From the NCBI GenBank assembly GCA_016649475.1, contig JAENXP010000228.1:1-5278 (forward strand): a stretch of 5,278 bases of DNA, in the 5' to 3' direction. The stretch is from Burkholderiales bacterium. Lineage in GTDB: Bacteria > Pseudomonadota > Gammaproteobacteria > Burkholderiales > SG8-39. This document shows, in pieces, positions 1 to 5,278 of this stretch (positions are counted from its first letter, which is position 1; each line of letters begins with the position of its first letter). Under the pieces are notes generated by a model that was given only the letters and a program-made list of their open reading frames with translations, made no database searches and was not told the origin of the DNA. A program made the translations under genes and the position numbers.

Positions 1-260
1 ACCTGCAGTTTCTGCAGCCCCTGCCTTCCGGAATCAAGGAAATCCTGCAGGGGTTCAAGAAGGTCATGACCATAGAGAGCAACTGGAGCGACCGCCCCGA
101 GGACAAAATCATCGATGAATCCAATCGCCGCTATTCGTCGCTGGCGATACTGCTGCGCTCGCGCTACCTGGTCGACATCGACTGCTGGAGCGAGGTCAGG
201 GGCCAGCCGATCAAGCCCGGAACCATACGCCGCGTAATGATGGAAAAGCTGAAAAAGTAA
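1..260 (+). CDS. korA: 2-oxoacid:ferredoxin oxidoreductase, alpha subunit (C-terminal 85 residues; 5' end outside the window)
   Basis: The reading frame is open from the first complete codon at 3 to the TAA at 258-260, with no start needed inside the window, so this is the 3' end of a longer gene. The visible tail contains LQPLPSGIKEILQGFKKVM followed by T-I-E-S-N. It fits the end of the alpha subunit of two-subunit 2-oxoacid:ferredoxin oxidoreductases, where a P-L-P stretch, a helix and a K-x-V/M-x-x-(I/V)-E-x-N strand precede a Tyr/Leu-rich helix and a short Arg/Lys-rich end. In this family the alpha subunit carries the gamma and pyrimidine-binding domains and pairs with the beta subunit, which binds most of the TPP and the cluster. 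The beta-subunit gene follows after 34 bases, so co-transcription is very likely. An internal ATG at 66 lies inside the conserved block and is not the true start. The substrate (2-oxoglutarate, pyruvate or another 2-oxoacid) cannot be read from this fragment, so the symbol is by family resemblance and by the neighbour. Confidence 0.85.
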   Translation, partial: LQFLQPLPSGIKEILQGFKKVMTIESNWSDRPEDKIIDESNRRYSSLAILLRSRYLVDIDCWSEVRGQPIKPGTIRRVMMEKLKK

Positions 261-281
261 CAGCAGAAGCTAAAGTAACGA

Positions 282-287
282 AAGGTG
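282..287 (+). promoter_or_regulatory. Ribosome binding site of the beta-subunit gene
   Basis: AAGGTG lies seven bases before the ATG at 295. It supports that ATG over the in-frame ATGs at 301 and 304. Confidence 0.7.
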
Positions 288-294
288 AAAAACC

Positions 295-1293
295 ATGAAC
301 ATGATGTCCGACATTAACTCCGCCACTGCCTGCCTGTTGCAGATGACCGACGAGCACTTCGAGCTCGAAGACTATCAAAGCGGCGTGCCGCGCTGGTGCA
401 CCGGCTGTGGCGACAACGCCATCCTCGCGGCGGTGCAGCGGCTGTGCCGCGACGAAGCGCTGCGCCCGGAAAAGACGGTGTTCGTTTCCGGCATCGGCTG
501 CTCCAGCCGCTTTCCCCACTACATGAAGACCTACGGTTTTCACGGCATACACGGGCGGGCGCTGCCGGTCGCCGAAGGCGTGAAAATGGCGCGCCCCGAC
601 CTGACCGTGTTCGTGAATACCGGCGACGGCGACTGCACCAGCATCGGCGCGGCGCACTGGATCCACGCCATACGCTACAACATGAACATCACGGTGTTCC
701 TGCACGACAACCAGATTTACGGCCTGACCAAGAAACAGGCTTCGCCCACCTCGCCCATCGGCACCAAGAGCAACACCACTCCGCGCGGCAGTTACCTGGA
801 GGCATTGAATCCACTGACCGTCACGCTGGGCATTCAAAACGTATCCTTCGTCGCGCAGGCGGCCGACTGGATTCCGGAGGTGCTGTTCGATATCGTCAAG
901 GCGGCCTATCACCACAGGGGATTGTCGTTCGTGCGCATTATTCAGCGCTGCCCCGAGTGGCTGCCCAAGGCGCTCGATCCGTGGATGCACGACCCGAACA
1001 AAGTGCTGTTGCTCAATCACGCGAACGGCCTGCATCCGAGCGCCGGCTTGTCCCGGGTGTACAAGAATCAGATCGAGCACGACCCGCTGAACATCGACCG
1101 CGCGCGCGAAATCGCCTCCGACACCGATACCATCCCGGTCGGAATTCTGTACAACAATCCGAAGGTTCCATGCTACGAGGACCTGCGGCAGTCGGACAAA
1201 CTGCGCACCCCCGATCTGACCCGCGCGGGGCTGAATGCGGAGCTGGACAAGTACACCGTCTGGCCGCAGGGCGCGGAACAAAAAGTAGCCTGA
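295..1293 (+). CDS. korB: 2-oxoacid:ferredoxin oxidoreductase, beta subunit (TPP- and [4Fe-4S]-binding)
   Basis: This 332-aa cytoplasmic protein oxidatively decarboxylates a 2-oxoacid with CoA, giving an acyl-CoA, CO2 and reduced ferredoxin; the reaction is reversible. The family marks are all visible: W-C-T-G-C-G-D (C35, C38), G-I-G-C-S-S (C69), the H-G-R-A-L-P block near 86-91, the TPP/Mg motif G-D-G-D at 110-113 with D-N-x-x-Y-G-L-T at 138-145, and S-P-T near 150. C219, in I-Q-R-C-P, is the expected fourth ligand. Four such cysteines (C-x2-C, GxGC, and one late) hold the single cluster next to TPP. The length is normal for the family and there is no internal ferredoxin module. Two-subunit enzymes of this type are known from haloarchaea and from Thauera aromatica, where KorAB uses 2-oxoglutarate and reduces the ferredoxin that feeds benzoyl-CoA reductase. 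Whether this copy uses 2-oxoglutarate or pyruvate is not decided by the sequence, so korB is the best but not a proven name. The start has a good ribosome binding site. The 96 bases to the next gene allow an operon. Confidence 0.93.
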   Translation: MNMMSDINSATACLLQMTDEHFELEDYQSGVPRWCTGCGDNAILAAVQRLCRDEALRPEKTVFVSGIGCSSRFPHYMKTYGFHGIHGRALPVAEGVKMARPDLTVFVNTGDGDCTSIGAAHWIHAIRYNMNITVFLHDNQIYGLTKKQASPTSPIGTKSNTTPRGSYLEALNPLTVTLGIQNVSFVAQAADWIPEVLFDIVKAAYHHRGLSFVRIIQRCPEWLPKALDPWMHDPNKVLLLNHANGLHPSAGLSRVYKNQIEHDPLNIDRAREIASDTDTIPVGILYNNPKVPCYEDLRQSDKLRTPDLTRAGLNAELDKYTVWPQGAEQKVA

Positions 1294-1297
1294 CACG

Positions 1298-1326
1298 GAT
1301 GGTGCAATACGCCGGCGCGCGCCATC
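1298..1326 (+). repeat. Small intercistronic hairpin between the beta subunit and the 738-aa protein gene
   Basis: GATGGTGC (1298-1305) can pair with GCGCCATC (1319-1326) over 8 bp with one G-U pair and a 13-base loop, starting just after the TGA stop. No T-run follows, so it is not a standard terminator. It could tune mRNA stability between the two cistrons or be chance in GC-rich DNA. Confidence 0.25.
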
Positions 1327-1372
1327 GAAAGTTACGACGGGCGCCTTAACAGATCATAAAGAAATAACCAGT

Positions 1373-1380
1373 AAGGCAGG
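1373..1380 (+). promoter_or_regulatory. Ribosome binding site deciding the start of the 738-aa gene
   Basis: AAGGCAGG ends nine bases before the ATG at 1390, which is good spacing. For the in-frame TTG at 1381 the same purine stretch would abut the start codon, so the ATG is preferred. Confidence 0.5.
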
Positions 1381-1389
1381 TTGAAGAAA

Positions 1390-3606
1390 ATGGAAGCGGA
1401 TACCCAGGCACATGTTGCTTTTTTCCTGACCGGCAGGCGGCCGAGCGAGCATCTGGACGCAGTCGATGAACTGAAGCTGCGACCGGCGCTTTTCGCCGGC
1501 TACCGCGAGCTCACCCAGCTGCGCTACGATTTTCCGCTGGTGCTGCTCGCCCAGCCATCCGATAGCCTGTTCACGCAGTCCCTGTCGGGTCTGTTCGACA
1601 CCGCTCTCGCGGCGGCCGCGCGCGGCAGCAACGCCGAGCGCATCCGCAAACACGCCCTGCGGCTGGAGCAGGAAATCCGCGTCCTGGTGGCCGCTGGCGC
1701 CGGCGGGCCCCTGTCCGCGCTGTGGGAAAAGGCGGCGGGCCGCCTGGCCAAGGCCGAAGACAAATCCGGCGACAGCTGGCTGGCGGACAGTCTGCGGCGC
1801 ACGCGTGCAGCAATCAAATTGGACGGCGAACTTGCCGATTGCGACGCCGCCTTGCCAGGGCGCCTGCTGCAGCATGCCTGGAGCGCGGTGCAGAAGCGCA
1901 AGTCCGCAGCGTTTCGCAAGGATCTCGACCGTCTGGTGCTCAAACTTTCGGACATACTCAAGGCGGATTTCGAGCGTTCCGAAGCCGGCCGCAGCGCAAA
2001 GCACCTTAAGGCGTCCGTAGGGAGCGGATTCGGCGACGCATTCGACTTCGACGCGATGTCGCGCATCCTCGCCAAGGCCCTGCCGAAGGACGAGTTTCCC
2101 GAGAGCCGGCGCAAGCGCATACGCGAGCTGCTTGCCGTGCTCGGTGCGCAGCAATTCTATCCATCCGCTGACGCGCCCGCGAAGAAGTCCGCGGCAGCCA
2201 GGCCCTATTCTTTCCTTTTCGACGGCTGCGCCGACGCGCTCGCGGCGTTCCGCGAGCGCATGCCCAGGCTGATCGAACTGGCCAGGGCGATCGCCATTGC
2301 CGAGCTCGAGATCGACGGGCAGTACAACGAAGCCAAGCACGGCGCCTTGTTCGAGCAGTTCGGCGCGAACGGACTCGACCCGCAGGACCTGGCCCCGTTT
2401 CCCGACTATCTGGTCTGCGTCAACGCCGAAAAGATGCTGGCGGAAGAGCATGCGCAGCTGATGGAAATCCTCTCCTCGGGTTTGCCGATCAAGGTTCTGC
2501 TGCAGATCGACGACATCCTCGAAGAGTCGCCCAACGGCGAAGGCGGCCTTTCCTCCGGCATGCGCAGCCGCCAGATCGCCAACATGGCCATCGGCCTGAA
2601 CGAGGTGTACGTGCTGCAGTCTTCCAGCTCGAATCTCTACCGCTTCCGCGAGCGCGTGCTGCGCGGGTTGAGTTATCGCGGGCCCGCCCTGTTCAGCGTG
2701 TATTCCGGCGCGAACGCCGAGGCTTCCGATTTGCCGCCCTATCTGATGTCGGCTGCGGCGATGGAATCGCGCGCCTTCCCCGCCTTTACCTACGATCCGT
2801 CCGCGGGGCCGAACTGGGCAGCGCGTTTCTACCTCGAAGCCAATTCACAAGTCGATCTGGACTGGCCGGTTCAGGGTTTCGCCTATGAAAACGAGGAGCA
2901 CCAGAGGGTGTCGGAGGACCTGGCCTTCACTCTGGTCGATTTTGTCGCCAGCGACCGCCGCTACGCCCGCCATCTCGCGCGCGTGCCGCGGGAGAAGTGG
3001 AACGGCAGCATGATTCCGGTGGATGAGTCCCTGACGCGCGAGCGCAAGGGGCTGCCGGACAAGGTTCCCAGCCTGCTGATGGTCGACGCGGACAACGTGC
3101 TGCAGCGCGTGATCGTCGATGAGCGCCTGATCCGCGAAGCGCGGCGCTGCCGCGAAATGTGGCACAGCCTGCAGGAGCTGGGCGGCGTGCACAATTCGCA
3201 TGCGGAAAAACTGCTCGCGCGCGAGAAGAAGGCCTGGGAAGAGCGCATGCATCAGGAAGCGGAAACCCACGCCGCGGCTGCGCCGGTGGCGGCGGCGAGC
3301 GCGGCCGCAGCGCCGGCGGCAGCGACTGCCGCAGTCGAGGAAGAGCCGGAACGTTCGCCCGACGAAGCCTATATCGAGACCCCGCGCTGTTCGACCTGCA
3401 ACGAGTGCACCACGATCAACGGCAAGATGTTTGCCTACGACAACAACAAGCAGGCCTATATCGCCGATATCAACGCCGGCACCTATGCGCAGCTGGTGGA
3501 GGCCGCCGAGAGCTGCCAGGTGTCGATCATCCACCCGGGCAAACCGCGCAATCCGAAAGAGCCCGGCCTGGAAGAACTGCTCAAGCGCGCCGAGCCGTTC
3601 CTGTAG
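1390..3606 (+). CDS. Degenerate PFOR-type protein with a C-terminal single-cluster ferredoxin domain; putative electron-transfer partner of the 2-oxoacid oxidoreductase
   Basis: This 738-aa soluble protein has no signal peptide or membrane segment. I see four parts. Residues 1-335 are largely helical and unrecognised. Residues about 338-535 follow the order of the PFOR C-terminal TPP domain: strand D-Y-L-V-C-V, helix, G-L-P-I-K-V-L-L (364-371), N-E-V-Y-V-L-Q (404-410), Y-R-G-P-A-L (429-434), Y-D-P (468-470) and D-R-R-Y (522-525). Where PFOR has G-D-G this protein has N-A-E (345-347). The Asn after D-T-E-V-Y and the late cluster Cys are also gone, so it should not bind TPP or catalyse. Residues 627-650 form an Ala/Pro-rich flexible linker. 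Residues 660-738 form a ferredoxin domain with C667-x2-C670-x2-C673 and C709, as in single [4Fe-4S] ferredoxins. The gene sits directly behind korB. Function is inferred: a docking or electron-transfer subunit for KorAB, which lacks its own ferredoxin module. The ferredoxin call is firm, the PFOR relation is moderate, and the role is unproven. A TTG at 1381 would add three residues. Confidence 0.85.
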   Translation: MEADTQAHVAFFLTGRRPSEHLDAVDELKLRPALFAGYRELTQLRYDFPLVLLAQPSDSLFTQSLSGLFDTALAAAARGSNAERIRKHALRLEQEIRVLVAAGAGGPLSALWEKAAGRLAKAEDKSGDSWLADSLRRTRAAIKLDGELADCDAALPGRLLQHAWSAVQKRKSAAFRKDLDRLVLKLSDILKADFERSEAGRSAKHLKASVGSGFGDAFDFDAMSRILAKALPKDEFPESRRKRIRELLAVLGAQQFYPSADAPAKKSAAARPYSFLFDGCADALAAFRERMPRLIELARAIAIAELEIDGQYNEAKHGALFEQFGANGLDPQDLAPFPDYLVCVNAEKMLAEEHAQLMEILSSGLPIKVLLQIDDILEESPNGEGGLSSGMRSRQIANMAIGLNEVYVLQSSSSNLYRFRERVLRGLSYRGPALFSVYSGANAEASDLPPYLMSAAAMESRAFPAFTYDPSAGPNWAARFYLEANSQVDLDWPVQGFAYENEEHQRVSEDLAFTLVDFVASDRRYARHLARVPREKWNGSMIPVDESLTRERKGLPDKVPSLLMVDADNVLQRVIVDERLIREARRCREMWHSLQELGGVHNSHAEKLLAREKKAWEERMHQEAETHAAAAPVAAASAAAAPAAATAAVEEEPERSPDEAYIETPRCSTCNECTTINGKMFAYDNNKQAYIADINAGTYAQLVEAAESCQVSIIHPGKPRNPKEPGLEELLKRAEPFL

Positions 3607-3644
3607 ACGGCGTCCGAGCAAGGGACTTGCGCGCTGCGCGCGCC

Positions 3645-3693
3645 AACCGTGTTTTTGGTACGGAGAAAAGCGATTCGTACCAAAAACACGGTT
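3645..3693. repeat. Perfect 18-bp inverted repeat with a 13-base loop, downstream of the oxidoreductase operon
   Basis: AACCGTGTTTTTGGTACG at 3645-3662 is matched base for base by its reverse complement at 3676-3693. The hairpin begins 39 bases after the stop of the 738-aa gene. Such a stem would form readily in the mRNA and could end or protect the operon transcript. No run of T follows on either strand, so a classical Rho-independent terminator is not supported. A dyad binding site or a REP-like element are the alternatives. Confidence 0.8.
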
Positions 3694-3731
3694 ATTGATA
3701 AAAGCAATTGCAGCGCGGGGGGGTTATACAA

Positions 3732-3782
3732 GATCGTCGATTGCGCGCGGATGTGTTTTTCATCCGTGCGCAATCGACGATC
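3732..3782. repeat. 22-bp inverted repeat with a 7-base loop (TGTTTTT)
   Basis: The arm at 3732-3753 begins GATCGTCGATTGCGC and pairs with 3761-3782. Every pair is Watson-Crick except 3747/3767, which is G-U in RNA on the + strand. The loop is 3754-3760. A run of seven G lies nine bases before it (3717-3723). The loop shares GTGTTTTT with the arm of the preceding hairpin (3649-3656 and 3753-3760). The structure is too long and too good to be chance, but its role (termination, RNA stability, mobile REP-type element, protein binding) is not shown by the sequence. Confidence 0.8.
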
Positions 3783-3783
3783 C

Positions 3784-3807
3784 GCGCGGACGGCTTCACG
3801 TCCGCGC
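3784..3807. repeat. 9-bp GC-rich hairpin adjoining the 22-bp inverted repeat
   Basis: GCGCGGACG (3784-3792) and CGTCCGCGC (3799-3807) form a perfect stem with the loop GCTTCA. It starts one base after the 22-bp repeat ends, so the two would stack as consecutive hairpins. No T-run follows. Confidence 0.6.
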
Positions 3808-3839
3808 AGTAGCGCAGCTCCGCATTTTCGCTTTGGGCA

Positions 3840-3868
3840 TTGACCGTAAGCTGGCGGGATAGAACAAT
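3840..3868 (+). promoter_or_regulatory. Predicted sigma70 promoter of dinB
   Basis: TTGACC (3840-3845) matches the -35 box at five of six positions. AACAAT (3863-3868) matches the -10 box at four of six, with an ideal 17-base spacer. Transcription would start near 3875, leaving a very short leader of about 11 bases before the GTG at 3886, or about 26 before the GTG at 3901. I see no LexA-type CTG-N10-CAG box over it, so SOS control is not supported by this sequence. Confidence 0.5.
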
Positions 3869-3885
3869 GCCTGCACCGTGTTCAA

Positions 3886-4986
3886 GTGCATCCTTATTCA
3901 GTGACAGCCGGCGTCCGCCGCATCATCCATGTCGACATGGACGCGTTCTACGCGTCGGTGGAGCAGCGCGACGATCCGAAGCTGCGCGGCAAGCCGGTGG
4001 CCGTGGGCGGCCAGCCCGGATCGCGCGGCGTAGTGGCGGCGTCGAGTTACGAGGCGCGCGTGTTCGGCGTGCGCTCGGCGATGCCGATGGCGCGGGCCGT
4101 GCGCCTGTGTCCGGAACTGCTCATCGTCCGGCCGGATTTCACGCGTTACCGCGCAGCCTCGCAGCAGATACTCGAAATCTTCCGCTCGTGCACGTGTCTG
4201 GTGGAGCCGCTGTCGCTGGACGAGGCCTATCTGGACGTCAGCGTCAATCATTGGGGCGAGCCGCTGGCGACGCAGGTGGCGAAGCGGCTGAAGCAGCGCA
4301 TCCGCGAGGAGACCCGGCTGACGTCCTCTGCCGGTGTGGCGCCCAACAAGTTTCTCGCCAAAATCGCATCCGGCTGGCACAAACCCGACGGGCTGACGGT
4401 GATTTCGCCGGACCGGGTCGAGGCGTTTCTGCAGCAGCTGCCGGTGGACGCCTTGTGGGGCGTGGGGCCGGTGACCGCGGGGAAGCTGCGCAAGATCGGC
4501 ATTCAACGTCTGGTCGAGGTGCGCAGCGTAGATCCGGAACTGCTGCAGCGTACAGTCGGCGGCCTCGCGGACGCTTTGCGACGCCTGGCCATGGGCGAAG
4601 ATTCCCGGCCAGTAGTTCCCGACCGGCCGCACAAGTCCTCTAGCAGCGAAAATACCTACGACGAGGATCTGCTCGCGCTGAATGAGATACGCGCGGAGAT
4701 CGAGCGCATGGCGCGCCAGACGGCAGGATGGCTGGCACGCAAGGGACTGCTCGCGCGCACGGTGAACATCAAGGTGCGCTACGCCGATTTCAGCACGGTC
4801 ACGCGCAGCCACACCGCTGCGGCACCCACGCGCGATGCGGAGGAGATCGTTGCGCGCGCGCTGACGCTGCTACTGCGCACCGAAGCCGGGCGCCGGCCGA
4901 TACGCCTGCTGGGCGCGGGCGTGCACGGCCTCGCCGCCGATGACGCGGCCGCCGGCTATCCGGGCGTGCTGAAATTCGAAGACTAG
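3886..4986 (+). CDS. dinB: DNA polymerase IV, Y-family translesion polymerase
   Basis: DinB copies past damaged template bases with low fidelity and without proofreading. The 366-aa protein has all the hallmarks. I-I-H-V-D-M-D-A-F-Y (13-22) gives the metal ligand D17 and steric-gate Y22. S-L-D-E-A-Y-L-D (110-117) gives D112 and E113, the other catalytic acids. N-K-F-L-A-K-I-A-S (154-162) belongs to the palm and thumb. L-W-G-V-G-P-V-T-A-G-K-L (190-201) is the helix-hairpin-helix of the thumb. The little-finger domain runs from about 250 to 347 (K-S-S-S-S-E-N-T and V-N-I-K-V-R-Y-A-D-F). The length is normal. The tail G-Y-P-G-V-L-K-F-E-D lies where a beta-clamp motif (Q-L-x-L-F type) is expected but is only a poor match. 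The start is uncertain: GTG at 3886 is chosen, but GTG at 3901 would give a 361-aa protein with an N-terminus closer to the family norm, and neither has a clear ribosome binding site. The gene probably has its own promoter and stands alone. Confidence 0.95.
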   Translation: MHPYSVTAGVRRIIHVDMDAFYASVEQRDDPKLRGKPVAVGGQPGSRGVVAASSYEARVFGVRSAMPMARAVRLCPELLIVRPDFTRYRAASQQILEIFRSCTCLVEPLSLDEAYLDVSVNHWGEPLATQVAKRLKQRIREETRLTSSAGVAPNKFLAKIASGWHKPDGLTVISPDRVEAFLQQLPVDALWGVGPVTAGKLRKIGIQRLVEVRSVDPELLQRTVGGLADALRRLAMGEDSRPVVPDRPHKSSSSENTYDEDLLALNEIRAEIERMARQTAGWLARKGLLARTVNIKVRYADFSTVTRSHTAAAPTRDAEEIVARALTLLLRTEAGRRPIRLLGAGVHGLAADDAAAGYPGVLKFED

Positions 4987-4992
4987 CTTGCT

Positions 4993-5018
4993 GGCGCGCA
5001 AGCGCGCCGCCGGGTTTT
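4993..5018 (+). terminator. Weak candidate terminator after dinB
   Basis: GGCGCG and CGCGCC (4993-4998, 5003-5008) form a 6-bp all-GC stem with a CAAG tetraloop, seven bases after the dinB stop. Only four T follow (5015-5018), after a six-base gap, so termination would be weak or factor-assisted. Confidence 0.35.
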
Positions 5019-5044
5019 GCTTTCGCCGCGAATAGGCAGATAAT
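5017..5044 (+). promoter_or_regulatory. Possible promoter of the gene starting at 5057
   Basis: GATAAT (5039-5044) is a five-of-six -10 box. TTGCTT (5017-5022) is a poor -35 box at 16 bases spacing. Transcription would start only a few bases before the ATG at 5057, giving an almost leaderless mRNA, which fits the absence of a clear ribosome binding site there. Confidence 0.3.
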
Positions 5045-5056
5045 TTGACATCACTC

Positions 5057-5278
5057 ATGTCCAACTTTTTGCTCGATCTGAGTTTTGGCGTCAAACGGCC
5101 CGATGGCTACGTGTCCGATATCTGGCGCGCCTCGACCACCCGCCTGGGCAATTTTCACCTCGCCACGAGCTCGATCGGGGGCGTGGAAGAATACAGCTTC
5201 AACAAATCCGGCCTGTGCCGCAGCGCGCATAGCGGTACGGACGGCGCTCCCGAGGCCCTGCGCGACCGCGCCGGCTTC
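5057..5278 (+). CDS. Unidentified protein, N-terminal 74 residues (runs off the right edge)
   Basis: From the ATG at 5057 the frame stays open to the end of the window (74 codons), beginning M-S-N-F-L-L-D-L-S-F-G-V-K-R-P-D-G-Y. I do not recognise the family. There is no signal peptide or obvious membrane segment. Composition is that of a soluble protein, with scattered aromatic residues and a single Cys (residue 54, in G-L-C-R-S-A). Codon choice looks like the neighbours, with G or C in most third positions, which supports coding. A TTG at 5045 in the same frame could also start it, and a TAG at 5033 closes the frame upstream. No strong ribosome binding site is visible. It lies 70 bases after dinB on the same strand. 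Its function cannot be judged from this fragment. Confidence 0.6.
   Translation, partial: MSNFLLDLSFGVKRPDGYVSDIWRASTTRLGNFHLATSSIGGVEEYSFNKSGLCRSAHSGTDGAPEALRDRAGF

Noticed and set aside
3..50. Three CTGCAG hexamers near the left edge
   Set aside because: They fall in the korA reading frame region, are irregularly spaced and are explained by codons for Leu-Gln and similar pairs; there is no sign of a repeat array.
211..1296. 361-codon open frame on the - strand across the beta-subunit gene
   Set aside because: It is the antisense shadow of a gene with unmistakable family motifs. Long antisense frames are normal in GC-rich coding DNA, and its translation resembles no protein I know.
1354..2451. 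365-codon open frame on the - strand
   Set aside because: It is antisense to the 738-aa protein gene, has no ribosome binding site that I can see, and has the Arg/Ala/Gly-rich composition of a shadow frame.
2845..3621. 258-codon open frame on the - strand, including the start opposite the ferredoxin domain
   Set aside because: The + strand frame here carries the cysteine motif and linker, so the antisense frame is a by-product.
3645..3693. Classical Rho-independent terminator
   Set aside because: The stem is strong but no T-run follows it on either strand.
3645..3807. CRISPR array or insertion-sequence ends as an explanation for the hairpins
   Set aside because: The stems differ from each other in sequence, spacing is irregular, no transposase is present and no target-site duplication is visible.
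3840..4643. 267-codon + strand frame overlapping dinB, starting inside the promoter
   Set aside because: It is out of frame with dinB, whose motifs are intact, and its translation is low-complexity Arg/Gly/Ala sequence.

Overview
The window is GC-rich and densely coding. Every gene I can support lies on the + strand. The lithotroph- or denitrifier-type two-subunit 2-oxoacid:ferredoxin oxidoreductase, the DinB sequence and the base composition together suggest a betaproteobacterium (Rhodocyclales or Nitrosomonadales-like). That placement is an impression from the protein sequences and was not tested by a search.

Positions 1-3606 look like one transcription unit of three genes. The first is the 3' end of the alpha subunit of a 2-oxoacid:ferredoxin oxidoreductase (korA-like). 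The second is the complete beta subunit (korB-like, 332 aa), which carries the TPP site and the four cysteines of the catalytic-centre [4Fe-4S] cluster. The third is a 738-aa protein that I regard as the most interesting object here. Its middle third reads like the C-terminal TPP domain of pyruvate:ferredoxin oxidoreductase (PFOR) with the TPP/Mg residues and the cluster cysteine erased. After an Ala/Pro-rich linker it ends in a small single-cluster ferredoxin domain. Its N-terminal third resembles nothing I know. A reasonable model is that KorAB oxidises a 2-oxoacid (or runs in the reductive direction) and exchanges electrons with the ferredoxin tail of this pseudo-PFOR, which would act as a docking or electron-transfer subunit.

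Positions 3607-3885 contain no gene. They hold three consecutive hairpins (an 18-bp perfect stem, a 22-bp stem with one G-U wobble, and a 9-bp stem), followed by a good sigma70-like promoter. The promoter serves dinB (3886-4986), the Y-family translesion DNA polymerase IV, with its catalytic residues intact.

A weak hairpin follows dinB, then a possible promoter. The start of an unidentified protein (from 5057) runs off the right edge. dinB and this last gene have no evident functional link to the oxidoreductase operon.
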